64,000 nt of DNA from SHVO01 sp041906145 (GTDB lineage Bacteria > Pseudomonadota > Alphaproteobacteria > Rhodospirillales > Rhodospirillaceae). The stretch is taken from NCBI GenBank assembly GCA_041906145.1, contig JAYRJU010000001.1, positions 1,116,001 to 1,180,000 on the forward strand, written 5' to 3'. Numbering within the stretch: the stretch's first letter is position 1; the number at the start of each line of letters is the position of its first letter. The notes under the pieces were generated by a model that had not been told where the DNA came from, did no database searches, and was given only the letters and a program-made list of their open reading frames with translations. The translations under genes and the position numbers were made by a program. Below, piece after piece: positions 29,441 through 37,921 of this stretch.

Positions 29441-30892
29441 ATGAAGCATTGGATCGCCGGTCTCGTCGGCGCGGGCCTGTTTATCTTCGCCGCCGCCTTC
29501 GGGGCTGATGCGCCGTCGCGTGCCATCGTCCGCGCACCCTCGACAGTGAAGCCCGATCCAGCCGCCGCCTTGCCGGGTGCGAAAATCTTCAATGAGCACT
29601 GCGCCGGATGTCACGGTGCGCGGGCCGTGGGTGCGGAGGGACCTTCACTTAGTGATGAGTACTGGATTCACGGCCGTACCGACGCCGATATTGGCAAAGC
29701 CATTCGTGGTGGCTTCGATCCGAAAATGGCGGCCTTTGAATTCACGGATGCGCAGATCACCGATCTTGTCGCTTATATCCGCGCCGTTTTCGTTGCGACC
29801 CTCGTCGTCGACCGGTCAGTGCAGGCGGTGCCGGCGGACGTGCAACATACCGAAGTCGCGGACTTCCGGGTGGAGACCGTCGCCAAATTCACCGCGCCTT
29901 ACGCCTTCGTTTTTCTACCCGATGGCCGCGCGCTGATCACCGAGACCGCCGGCACCTTGCGCGTGGTCGATAAGGGCAAGCTGCTGCCGCAGGCCATCGA
30001 GGGCATTCCCATTGGTACGCCGCTGCAGGGTCCGGGACGGCGCATTCTCAACATTGCGCTGCATCCGGACTACGCGAAGAACGGATGGATTTATCTTACC
30101 GTCGCCGATAACAACCCGGCGGGCCGCGGTTTTGTGATGCGCGTGGTACGCGGAAAAATCAAAGGCAGCCGTTGGACCGACCACCAGGTCCTGTTCGAAG
30201 CGCCCACGGGCGAGGCCAGTACCGCGCGCATGGCCTTCGATCGCCAAGGCTATCTGTTCATGACCTTGGGTTTCTCAGGGAACATCTATCCCGGTCCGTC
30301 CGAGGACGCGCCGTCGCTCGATCTTTCAGACCCGAATGGAAAAGTGCTGCGCATGCACGACGATGGCCGTGCGCCCGCCGACAATCCTTTTGTGAATATT
30401 CCAGGCGCGCTCAAGCTGGTCTGGAGCTACGGGCATCGCCAGTCGCTTGGCATCGCATTCGATTCCAAAGGCACCCTGTGGGAATCGGAGAACGGCGCGC
30501 GCGGCGGCGATGAAGTGAATATCATAAAAAAGGGCGCGAACTACGGCTGGCCGGTCGTCACTTGGGGGCATCGCTACGATTCCATCCCTCGCGTCGCCAT
30601 GCCGGAGATGGAAGGCGTCGAGCAGCCGGTAGTCAGTTGGGCCCCGTCACCAGCATTGTCGGCTATGGCGTTCTATGAAAGTGATGTTTTCCCGCGCTGG
30701 AAAGGCAATCTGTTCGTCGGGTCCATGAAATACCGTTCGCTCTACCGCATCGTGCTCAAGGACAACCGCCAAGTCCTCCAGGAAGAAGTCTTGCGCGGTA
30801 TCGACCGTGTGCGCGATGTCGGCGTTGGGCCGGACGGCTGCGTCTATCTACTCACCGACGGCGGTCTCTTTCTGCGTCTCGCACCGGCATGA
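29441..30892 (+). CDS. Cytochrome c fused to PQQ-dependent sugar dehydrogenase-like domain, exported
   Basis: 483 residues. A Sec signal (MKHWIAGLVGAGLFIFAAAFGAD) is followed by a class I cytochrome c domain with the heme motif CAGCH near residue 52 and a possible Met ligand in DPKMAAFEF. From about residue 140 the sequence is a six-bladed propeller of the glucose/sorbosone dehydrogenase family: VAKFTAPYAFVFLPDGRALITE, ILNIALHPDYAKNGWIYLTV, WESENGARGGDEVNII, NYGWPVVTWG. The fusion would pass electrons directly from PQQ to heme in the periplasm. GAGGGGG precedes the ATG at 29441. PQQ synthesis genes are not in view. Confidence 0.87.
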   Translation: MKHWIAGLVGAGLFIFAAAFGADAPSRAIVRAPSTVKPDPAAALPGAKIFNEHCAGCHGARAVGAEGPSLSDEYWIHGRTDADIGKAIRGGFDPKMAAFEFTDAQITDLVAYIRAVFVATLVVDRSVQAVPADVQHTEVADFRVETVAKFTAPYAFVFLPDGRALITETAGTLRVVDKGKLLPQAIEGIPIGTPLQGPGRRILNIALHPDYAKNGWIYLTVADNNPAGRGFVMRVVRGKIKGSRWTDHQVLFEAPTGEASTARMAFDRQGYLFMTLGFSGNIYPGPSEDAPSLDLSDPNGKVLRMHDDGRAPADNPFVNIPGALKLVWSYGHRQSLGIAFDSKGTLWESENGARGGDEVNIIKKGANYGWPVVTWGHRYDSIPRVAMPEMEGVEQPVVSWAPSPALSAMAFYESDVFPRWKGNLFVGSMKYRSLYRIVLKDNRQVLQEEVLRGIDRVRDVGVGPDGCVYLLTDGGLFLRLAPA

Positions 30893-30896
30893 ATGA

Positions 30897-31094
30897 CGGG
30901 GCATCAGTTGCGGCGGGACATGCGCGGGCAGCTACGCCATGGGGACGGTTGTGTCTCTCACGGCCACACCGGCAAGCGGCATGAACGTCGATTTCCTCGG
31001 GTGGGGTGGTTGCACGAGCGTGTCGGGACCGAGCGGCACCATTTGCACTATCACTGTATCGGGCAATCACACCGCGACGGCGACGTTCCGCTAG
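30897..31094 (+). pseudogene. Remnant of a divergent InlB B-repeat-like domain
   Basis: An open frame with no start codon of its own encodes GTVVSLTATPASGMNVDFLG, then WGGCTSVSGPSGTICTITVS and HTATATF before a TAG. This pattern (G-x-V-x-L-x-A-x-P, F-x-G-W-x-G-C, C-x-V-x-V, V-x-A-x-F) is characteristic of the divergent InlB B-repeat found in secreted repeat proteins. Only about one repeat remains, placed 4 bp after the dehydrogenase stop in another frame. It looks like the 3' tail of a lost larger gene rather than an active one. Confidence 0.6.
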
Positions 31095-31168
31095 TTGAAT
31101 CGCTAGCGAATCTTGATGCGGCGGGCTTAAGATGCGACTCTCTTCCCGCCCCTTGTCCAGGATGAGTT

Positions 31169-31630
31169 ATGCGTTTTCTATTGTTTGTCGCCGCGCTTTT
31201 CCTTGTGCCGCTCTCCGGGCAGGCCCGGTCAACGCCAGGCGTAGATCTGAAAGTGCTTTTTGAAAAAGCGCGCGCTCTCGGAGGGGAGAGTGAATTGCGC
31301 GGCGATATCGCCGACCGGCTCGGGTTCGGTGATCATCCGTTGCCGATCACCGATCTCGTCATCGCAAAGGACGGCGTCCAGCATGCGGTGAACGCGTTCA
31401 TTATCGGCGACAAAGGCTATCTTCTGTTCAATAGCCACTTGCGCGTCCCGGAGGTCTATCTCTTTGTGAAAGCCGTGGACGGCACGATGATGGCCGGCGT
31501 CCATGGCCGGCAGTTTCAACCGATCACAAGTACGGTCGCCATGACTCCCGAGGATGCACAGGTGGTCGCGGAGGAAGAGGCGTTTTGGGCGGCGTGGCTC
31601 GCGGACGGCGCTAAGCCCCCGCCGTCCTAA
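31169..31630 (+). CDS. Exported protein of unknown function
   Basis: 153 residues. A signal peptide (MRFLLFVAALFLVPLSGQARS) is followed by a soluble domain with PITDLVIAKDGVQHAVNAFIIG and GYLLFNSHLRVPEVYLFVK, apparently mixed alpha/beta, then an acidic helix (EEEAFWAAWLADG). I do not recognise a family. It stands 74 bp after the repeat remnant and is convergent with the DUF2200 gene. Confidence 0.65.
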   Translation: MRFLLFVAALFLVPLSGQARSTPGVDLKVLFEKARALGGESELRGDIADRLGFGDHPLPITDLVIAKDGVQHAVNAFIIGDKGYLLFNSHLRVPEVYLFVKAVDGTMMAGVHGRQFQPITSTVAMTPEDAQVVAEEEAFWAAWLADGAKPPPS

Positions 31631-31636
31631 AGCCGG

Positions 31637-31990
31637 CTATTCCTTACGCAAGATCTTTTCCATCGCCTTACCCTTGGCGAGTTCGTCGATTAGCTTATCC
31701 AGATAGCGGATCTCGCGCATAAGGGGCTCTTCGATCTCCTCCACGCGCACACCGCATACGACGCCCTTAATAAGGCTGCGCGCCGGGTTCATTTCCGGCG
31801 CTTTGGCGAAGAAAGTCTCGAAGTCGGTCTTCTTCTTTACCTCGCCGTCCAGCGCTTTCTGGCTGTAGCCGGTCAGCCAGCGGATCACCTCGTCGACCTC
31901 CTTCTTGGTGCGGCCTTTCTTCTCCGACTTGGCGATATACAGCGGGTAAACGCTGGCAAAACTCATCGTGTAGATCCTGTGCTTTGTCAT
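31637..31990 (-). CDS. DUF2200 family protein
   Basis: 117 residues beginning MTKHRIYTMSFASVYPLYIA, which with KKGRTKKEVDEVIRWLTGYS is the DUF2200 signature. The remainder (SLIKGVVCGVRVEEIEEPLMREIRYLDKL) fits the same family. The ATG at 31990 has AGGAAG 5 nt upstream; the frame continues to 32110 without support. No function is established. It is divergent from the DUF805 gene. Confidence 0.88.
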   Translation of the reverse strand: MTKHRIYTMSFASVYPLYIAKSEKKGRTKKEVDEVIRWLTGYSQKALDGEVKKKTDFETFFAKAPEMNPARSLIKGVVCGVRVEEIEEPLMREIRYLDKLIDELAKGKAMEKILRKE

Positions 31991-32061
31991 CTCATCTTCC
32001 TGTGTCGGGCGGATCGCGCTAAAGCAGGCGTCCAGTTTGTAAGCCCCTGGAGAGGCGAGCA

Positions 32062-32616
32062 ATGACTTTCGCGGCAGCCGTACAAACTTGTTTTCACAAG
32101 TACGCAACATTCGGCGGGCGCGCCTCGCGGGCGGAGTTCTGGTTCTTCACTCTGTTCTTTTTTCTGCTGAGCGCCGCCGCATCCACGTTCGACGCGATGT
32201 CGGGGCTCGCCTCCCGCCTCATGTCCACGAACCTGGTGGTGACTCTCCTGTGTCTACTGCCGCTCGCGGCAGTGACCAACCGGCGGCTTCATGACCGCGG
32301 TCTCTCGGGATGGTGGCAGCTGGCATTTGTGCTGATCGCATTCGTCGCAGCCGGCGCCGCGGCTATCGACATCTACACGACTTTCTCGCTGCTGATGTCC
32401 GCGGGCATCGCAGGCGGCGAGAGTCTCGACGCCGCGCAAAAAATCCTAGACCAGGCTGACGCTTCACCGATTGGGATGTTCTCGCTGTTCGGAGCCACGT
32501 TTTGGATCGCGGCGATTTTCTGCCTCGCGTCCGTCGTCGCGTTCTACTGGGTGCTGGCCCTGCGCGGGACGCCTGGCGAAAATCGCTTCGGTCCCGATCC
32601 GATCGGCCCTGTCTAA
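32062..32616 (+). CDS. DUF805 integral membrane protein
   Basis: 184 residues with four to five predicted membrane segments. Family hallmarks are FGGRASRAEFWFFTLF near the N-terminus, NRRLHDRGLSGWWQLAF in the middle and GENRFGPDP at the C-terminus. DUF805 proteins are widespread inner-membrane proteins of unknown role. Its stop overlaps the stop of the convergent GST gene. Confidence 0.9.
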   Translation: MTFAAAVQTCFHKYATFGGRASRAEFWFFTLFFFLLSAAASTFDAMSGLASRLMSTNLVVTLLCLLPLAAVTNRRLHDRGLSGWWQLAFVLIAFVAAGAAAIDIYTTFSLLMSAGIAGGESLDAAQKILDQADASPIGMFSLFGATFWIAAIFCLASVVAFYWVLALRGTPGENRFGPDPIGPV

Positions 32617-33272
32617 GCGAGGGGCGCCGGCGTGACGGCGACGCCCTGACGCACGGCGGCTTCAGTCTCGGCGATGACGGCGCGCTGAAATCCGCGCCGT
32701 GCGCGCAGCCGGCGCCAATACTCTTTTGTGTTGGCCTTGAACGAGTCCGACAGCCCCAGATAATCGGCCAGCATCAACGCATAGCCAACCGAGATATCGG
32801 CGGCGGTGAACCGTTCACCACAAAGATAGCCAGATCCACAAAGCGCGGTTTCGACGCCTTTTAGTCGTGCGAAGAACCACCGGGTATAGTCGTCGACAAC
32901 CTGCGGCGCGCGGCGATCTTCGGGCTCATAGCGGCCGTACCGGAGTAGAAGGGTTTGTGGGAAGGTGAGTGTCGCTTCGCCATAAGACAGGAAATTCAGG
33001 TAGGTCCCGTAGGCGGGATCGCCGGGCGCCACTGCGAGAACGCAGTCACCGCACCGCTCCGCCAGATATTGGCAGATCGCCGTGGATTCAGTCATGCGCA
33101 GGCCGCCGTTGATGAACAGCGGTACGGTGCCGAGCGGGTTTAGTTCAAGATAGTCCGGCGCTTGCGCGCGCGGTGGGAACGGCAGCACCACGAGCTCATA
33201 GGCGACGCCAAGTTCTTCAAGTGTCCACAGCGGCCGGAACGATCGCGCGCTGACGCTGTGATACAGGATCAT
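32613..33272 (-). CDS. Glutathione S-transferase family protein
   Basis: 219 residues. The thioredoxin-like half shows LYHSVSARSFRPLWTLEELG, NPLGTVPLFINGGLRMTEST and AICQYLAERCG; the helical half shows ERFTAADISVGYALMLADYLG. It lies 12 bp from the end of the large secreted protein gene on the same strand, so it may be read through from that unit. Substrate unknown. Confidence 0.9.
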   Translation of the reverse strand: MILYHSVSARSFRPLWTLEELGVAYELVVLPFPPRAQAPDYLELNPLGTVPLFINGGLRMTESTAICQYLAERCGDCVLAVAPGDPAYGTYLNFLSYGEATLTFPQTLLLRYGRYEPEDRRAPQVVDDYTRWFFARLKGVETALCGSGYLCGERFTAADISVGYALMLADYLGLSDSFKANTKEYWRRLRARRGFQRAVIAETEAAVRQGVAVTPAPLA

Positions 33273-33284
33273 TTCCGTTTCTCG

Positions 33285-36074
33285 TTAACGCCCGTATATG
33301 CGTCGCGCCGCGCTGAAGCCGGTGAAGGACGCGGGGTTTTCGACACCCGGTACGATCTCTACTGTCAGCGTTTCGTCGCTATTCATGCGTAGGGCCACAA
33401 TGCCGGCAATCATGGTGTTCCCGCCCGGGCCCAGGCTAAAATCGATGAGCTGCCGCAACCGGTACACCACGGTGCCGCATTCCGGCGTAAGCAGGGGAGG
33501 CGTCGGTTTTCCGGTTGTGACTTCGAGGTGCCATTGCTGCGGATCGCCTTTCTCATCGCGCCACCAGCCGGTCGAGAACACCCACTTCGACGGTTCGTTC
33601 CAGTAGGGCGCGAGCGCGAGGTGGCTCCAAGCGGAGGTGTTTTTGCCTTCGACGGGGCCCCCATTGATCGGCGTAGTGGCGGTGCGGAAATTCTCGGCGC
33701 TTCGGCCTGAATAGCCGACGGTCCCCGCGAGGAACCAGTTACCGGCGGCGGTTCCGGCGACATCATGATCGATCTTGCCCCACCGCGGCGCAGGCACGCG
33801 CCGCATCACGTCCTGAACCGCGTTGGTGATGGCGGGCGCGAAATAAGGCGCGGGATCGACGGTATAGGGCTTCCAGGCTTCGGATCCTGCGTAGGAGAAC
33901 GGCGCGATATATCCGGGCAGCCAGCGCGACCCGTCGTGGAGCGAGTAGTCGAGCGGGTTGTCGCGCTGCTCGCCGATGATATCTCCCGCACGCACGGAGA
34001 TTTTAGTCGAAACACGGCCGTTGGCCGCGAGCTCCGCTTTATAAGGCGCAAGGACGCCGGCCACGCGGTTCATCACCATCAGGATCGAGTAGGTTTCGCA
34101 GCCATGCGCGATTACGACGCGGTTTGTCCATGGTGCGCCGAGGTTCGAGATTTCGATCACCTCGCCGTCGGCCGGCGCCGTGACCGGAACATAGTCGGCT
34201 TCGGTGCGCGCCGACTCCGGCTTATCGAGCGCTTTGATCGCGATATAGGCGTGATCGATGGGCGTGACGTGGTCGCCCAGCATCGCGCCTTGCGGCGTGC
34301 TAAGAGCCAGCTGATTGAGCGGCACGATGAAGGTGCTCATTGTTGCGATGCGTCCGCTCGCGGGGCAAGCGGGCGGGTTGCTGGTCAAGAGGACGTCGCG
34401 TAGGGGCGGATACCAGGCGGGGCGTTCGGTATATCCGCCGCGCGGCGTGACCGGCATGTCTTCCGGTAGAGCGTAACGGAACTTCCCGTCGCTGCCGCAG
34501 ATCATCATGAAGCCGATCATGCCGGTTTGGCCGGCTTCGCATTGCCCGCCAAGCATGGCCTGCGGGACGTAGGTTGCGGCCAAGGCCTTCGCAGTCCCGA
34601 GGGCGCAGGTCGCCGTCATATCCGTAATGAGGCCCGTTTCGGTGTCGGTGACGAGATGCTGCACAAAACCGGAGAACGGAGAGTCGGCCGCGATGATATA
34701 GTGCGTAAGGCCGGAGCTAGGCGCGCCGATGACAGTTTCGATTTCCGCTACCGAAATTGTTGCTTGTCCTCCGCTCGCGATCGCGGCCGTGGTGTAGGTG
34801 CCGCGCCGTTGGCCATCCCGCGCGTCGTAGATGCCGAACGTCACGGAGGTTGCCGCGCCGCCGCTATTGTGGACGGCGAGCGTGCTGACGGCGGCCGCCG
34901 AGAGCGGCGACGACAAAACGCCGGTGACTTTCGTCGGGCTTGCGCTCACGCCGGCCGCGCAGGTGCTGAGATTTGTGAGTGAGCTCGCGCGCCGCAGGAC
35001 ATGCTGGAACGTGCCGGTAATGCCGGGTTGGACTTTCACGCCGTAGAAATTTGGTTTGCTGAAGGCGAGTCCCGTGCCGGCCTCGACAACATCCATGGAG
35101 AATTGACGTTCCGTCGCCGGCGGAATGCTGGGGCTGGTCCATGCGCCGAGCGCGGCGCCGGTCGGGCCATCGCTCAGCGTGACCGTCACTGTCCCGGCGC
35201 TGGCGCCGGCGTTGTAGAAACGCAGCAATGACTGCGCATCGGATTGCGTCGTCGAGAAGACCGCGCCGGCACGCAGATCCGGCTGCGCCTTGGTCGCGGG
35301 CGCATGCTCAAGCGAGCAGGCCGCCGTCATGTCCGCTACGGCGCCGCTTTGGTTATTGGTGACGAGATGCTGAAGATAGCCCGCGAACGGCCCCTCCAGC
35401 TTGACGACATAGCGCGCCAGGCCATCTACCGGTGTGATGCTCGCGGCGGCTTCAAGCGCCTTCATTGATAAAACAAGCTGTGCGCCCGGCGATAGCGGCG
35501 CAAAGGCGGCAGCCCCAACCTTCGCGCCGTCGCGGGCATCATAGAGGCCGAGCGTAGGCGCCGCTCCGGACGGGCCCGTGTTGATCACGACGATGGAGCT
35601 TGTAGCCGTCACCGACCTTGAAGCGAGGACGCCGCTCACGCTTGCGGGATTGGTGGTCACACCCGACGAACACGTGCTGAGATTCGTTGTCGCGCCGTCC
35701 TGCGGCCGATAGAGCAGATGCTGGAACCACCCGCTGACAGCGGCGCGCACGGTAACCGCGTAGGAATCCGGTTTCGTGAAATTCCCCGCACCGCGCTCGA
35801 CGTCCGTAATATCGAATTGGTGTTCGGCGCCGGCGGGAATGATCGGACTGGTCCAGGCGCCAAGCGCCTTGCCCGTCGCTTCGTCACGCAGCTCGATTGT
35901 GATGGCGCCGGCGTCGGCGCCGCTGTTGTAGAAGCGGAAGAGAGATTGCGACGCGGCATGTGCGGAGGACTGCACCGTCCCCACGCGGATCTCGGCAGCC
36001 TGTGTTTGGATAGCGGGAGTGGCAACGCCCAGCCCAAACGCGGCTGCGGCGACAACGGATGCGATACGTTCCAC
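33285..36074 (-). CDS. Large secreted protein: ABAB duplicated modules plus M23-like C-terminal domain
   Basis: 929 residues with a signal peptide (to about residue 27, TQAAE). Residues about 28-260 and 268-495 are a direct duplication, and each half has two related modules. Module A carries SLFRFYNSG / SLLRFYNAG, ALGAWTSP and WFQHLLYR / TFQHVLRR. Module B carries LYDARDG / IYDARDG, then YLQHLVTN / FVQHLVTD and DMTAACSL / DMTATCAL. All appear beta-rich. The last about 430 residues contain VPVTAPADGEVIEI, NRVVIAHGCETY and VRAGDIIGEQ, reminiscent of M23/LasA-type peptidases, but a full HxxxD/HxH zinc set is not obvious. It follows the FGE-like gene by 97 bp on the same strand. I know of no named family covering it. 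Confidence 0.6.
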   Translation of the reverse strand: MERIASVVAAAAFGLGVATPAIQTQAAEIRVGTVQSSAHAASQSLFRFYNSGADAGAITIELRDEATGKALGAWTSPIIPAGAEHQFDITDVERGAGNFTKPDSYAVTVRAAVSGWFQHLLYRPQDGATTNLSTCSSGVTTNPASVSGVLASRSVTATSSIVVINTGPSGAAPTLGLYDARDGAKVGAAAFAPLSPGAQLVLSMKALEAAASITPVDGLARYVVKLEGPFAGYLQHLVTNNQSGAVADMTAACSLEHAPATKAQPDLRAGAVFSTTQSDAQSLLRFYNAGASAGTVTVTLSDGPTGAALGAWTSPSIPPATERQFSMDVVEAGTGLAFSKPNFYGVKVQPGITGTFQHVLRRASSLTNLSTCAAGVSASPTKVTGVLSSPLSAAAVSTLAVHNSGGAATSVTFGIYDARDGQRRGTYTTAAIASGGQATISVAEIETVIGAPSSGLTHYIIAADSPFSGFVQHLVTDTETGLITDMTATCALGTAKALAATYVPQAMLGGQCEAGQTGMIGFMMICGSDGKFRYALPEDMPVTPRGGYTERPAWYPPLRDVLLTSNPPACPASGRIATMSTFIVPLNQLALSTPQGAMLGDHVTPIDHAYIAIKALDKPESARTEADYVPVTAPADGEVIEISNLGAPWTNRVVIAHGCETYSILMVMNRVAGVLAPYKAELAANGRVSTKISVRAGDIIGEQRDNPLDYSLHDGSRWLPGYIAPFSYAGSEAWKPYTVDPAPYFAPAITNAVQDVMRRVPAPRWGKIDHDVAGTAAGNWFLAGTVGYSGRSAENFRTATTPINGGPVEGKNTSAWSHLALAPYWNEPSKWVFSTGWWRDEKGDPQQWHLEVTTGKPTPPLLTPECGTVVYRLRQLIDFSLGPGGNTMIAGIVALRMNSDETLTVEIVPGVENPASFTGFSAARRIYGR

Positions 36075-36171
36075 GACCTACCCCCAAAAAGACGGGGTTT
36101 ATACCACGCCGATACGACTAATAGGCGAGTTTCCTGAGAGCCTTTGACCCTTTTTGAGTAACCGACGCTGG

Positions 36172-37008
36172 TTACTCCAATGTCTTGGCGACGCGGAATC
36201 CGGCGTTGTTGGCGCGGAAGTGCGGAGAGACGATGAAGCGCTGCGACGAGCGGATATAGTAAGTGCTGTTGAACCATGAGCCGCCGCGCATCATGCGCGC
36301 ATCGCAGATGCGAGCTTTCCAGGCAGACCCATCGGCCGGCGCGCCGTTGTAATTCTCGTGGTAACAGTCTTCCGTCCATTGCAGGACGTTTCCGGCCATA
36401 TCGTACAAGCCAAAGGGATTGGGCGGGAACGAACCGACCGGAGCGGTCTGTTTGTTGTCCCACTCACTGCCGCAGCCATCGCAATTGGCCATGCCCTTCT
36501 TGCGGTCCTCGCCCCAGTAGTAAGCCGTCGTGGTTCCAGCGCGCGCCGCGTACTCCCATTCCGCTTCCGTCAGCAGACGATAAGGACCCGTGGGCGGGGA
36601 TGCGCTCGCGTCCGGCGGCGCGGCTTGCACCGCACTCTTGATCCGCTCGTTCAGCCACTTCACGTACAGCTGCGCGTCGTACCAGCTGACATTGATGACC
36701 GGCCTTTTGCCTCGGCCCCACTCCTGGCTCGATGGCGAGTTGCCTTCACAGCCGCCGTCGATCACGCAGGCGTCCCATTCATCGAAGGTGATGTTGTAGA
36801 CCCCCACGGCAAAAGGCTTGCGGATGGTCACCGCGTGCTGCGGGCTTTCGTTGCCGCTCAGTTCCGCCTGGGGCGAGCCCATTTTGAAGGTGCCGGCCGG
36901 AAGGATCGTCATCTCGGGGCACTGGCTGCAGTCGCGGAATGTTTCCGCGGCCAAGCAAGGCTCCGCGGCAAGAAAAAGAATGCAAAACAGAACGGCGCGG
37001 CGGCTCAT
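36172..37008 (-). CDS. Exported formylglycine-generating-enzyme-like (SUMF1/EgtB-fold) protein
   Basis: 278 residues with a signal peptide (MSRRAVLFCILFLAAEPCLAAE). The FGE-sulfatase fold is shown by FKMGSP, PVINVSWYDAQLYVKWLNE, YRLLTEAEWEYAARAG, FGLYDMAGNVLQWTEDCY and MRGGSWF plus the terminal NNAGFRVAKT. Cysteines in CSQCPEM, DGGCEG and CDGCGS suggest disulfides. No sulfatase gene is nearby, so true formylglycine formation is unlikely; members of this fold also act as iron oxygenases or ligand-binding proteins. It is probably co-transcribed with the 929-residue secreted protein. Confidence 0.83.
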   Translation of the reverse strand: MSRRAVLFCILFLAAEPCLAAETFRDCSQCPEMTILPAGTFKMGSPQAELSGNESPQHAVTIRKPFAVGVYNITFDEWDACVIDGGCEGNSPSSQEWGRGKRPVINVSWYDAQLYVKWLNERIKSAVQAAPPDASASPPTGPYRLLTEAEWEYAARAGTTTAYYWGEDRKKGMANCDGCGSEWDNKQTAPVGSFPPNPFGLYDMAGNVLQWTEDCYHENYNGAPADGSAWKARICDARMMRGGSWFNSTYYIRSSQRFIVSPHFRANNAGFRVAKTLE

Positions 37009-37194
37009 AACATTTCCTAGCGAGGATGGCGGCTTTGCCGTTCATAACGCCCGGCAACTTCGTGAGATCAATACGACGAGATTCGACGGCGCGCCAGACA
37101 CGAGAAAGCGAACCGCCGCCGGGCGGATTTATGCGGGTACAGGGCGATCTCTGCAATTAAGGGCGCGCCGGCAAGGCCGTTTTCGGGTCCCGGA

Positions 37195-37208
37195 TTGATC
37201 TCCGTCAA
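37195..37208. promoter_or_regulatory. FnrL/FixK-type box (TTGAT-CTCC-GTCAA)
   Basis: Matches TTGAY-N4-RTCAA at all defined positions, about 130 bp before the hemerythrin ATG. In the same 330-bp gap, ttccacg-aat-cgtggaa (37286-37302) is a 7-bp-arm palindrome close to the gene, a possible second operator. No gene lies in the gap. Confidence 0.6.
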
Positions 37209-37338
37209 TGCGGGGAACCGGGCTCTTCCAGGACAAAGGCTGTTACGAAAAGGCCGCGCGCTGTTGATCCATTGGAATCGCCAGGTTCCACGAATCGTGG
37301 AAACACCAGCGCCGCGAGGCAAGCCAAAGGTGGTCGTC

Positions 37339-37902
37339 ATGTCGTTGAGTATTCCTCTTCTACGCCGCGATCATGTCCACTTTTCGCTTATACTCGACAT
37401 GTTGGACCGCCAGACGGAGGCCCTGGAACGCGGCGACGTCAGGGCGGTGCCCATCATCGCGCTTGGCCTCAAATACTTTCGGGACTATCCGCGCAAAGTG
37501 CATCATCCCATAGAGGACGCGGTGTATGGCGCTTTGCGGCGCCACATGGTGCGCGGCACCGAAAAGGTGTTCAACGCCCTAGAGGAGCACGCGGAGCTCC
37601 ACCAAGAACTCGCCGCGGTTTCGGCGGCCGCCCGTTCTCTGGACAGCAAAGATGTCGGCGCATTGGCCGGGTTCGCCGAACGCTTGCGTAAGTTCACGGC
37701 GCGCGAGCGTCACCACATCGAGATGGAAGAAGTGTATCTCTACCCTGCGGCGGTCCACTTGTTGACCCCGCAGGATTGGACCGAAGTGGAGGCTTCGTGT
37801 TCAAGCGAAAAGGATCCCGTTTTTAGCGATGAGACCGCGGCCTCCTTTGACCGGCTTTTCGCCGAGATTCTGGTCAGGGATTTGGCGGCGCGCGATGGTT
37901 AG
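37339..37902 (+). CDS. Hemerythrin-domain protein
   Basis: 187 residues of a four-helix bundle with the expected iron ligands: His in RRDHVHFSLILDML, His/Glu in HHPIEDAVY, His in EEHAELHQEL, and His/Glu in ERHHIEMEEVYLYP. Such proteins bind O2 or handle NO and iron. AAGGTGG precedes the ATG at 37339; the longer frame to 37195 overlaps the FnrL/FixK box and is not credible. The stop is 19 bp before the PPK2 gene, implying an operon. The upstream box suggests low-oxygen control. Confidence 0.9.
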   Translation: MSLSIPLLRRDHVHFSLILDMLDRQTEALERGDVRAVPIIALGLKYFRDYPRKVHHPIEDAVYGALRRHMVRGTEKVFNALEEHAELHQELAAVSAAARSLDSKDVGALAGFAERLRKFTARERHHIEMEEVYLYPAAVHLLTPQDWTEVEASCSSEKDPVFSDETAASFDRLFAEILVRDLAARDG

Positions 37903-37921
37903 ACGCGTTGCAGGATCGTCA

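Noticed and set aside
36172..37008. True sulfatase-activating formylglycine enzyme
   Set aside because: No sulfatase is nearby and the fold is shared by several unrelated functions, so only the fold is called.
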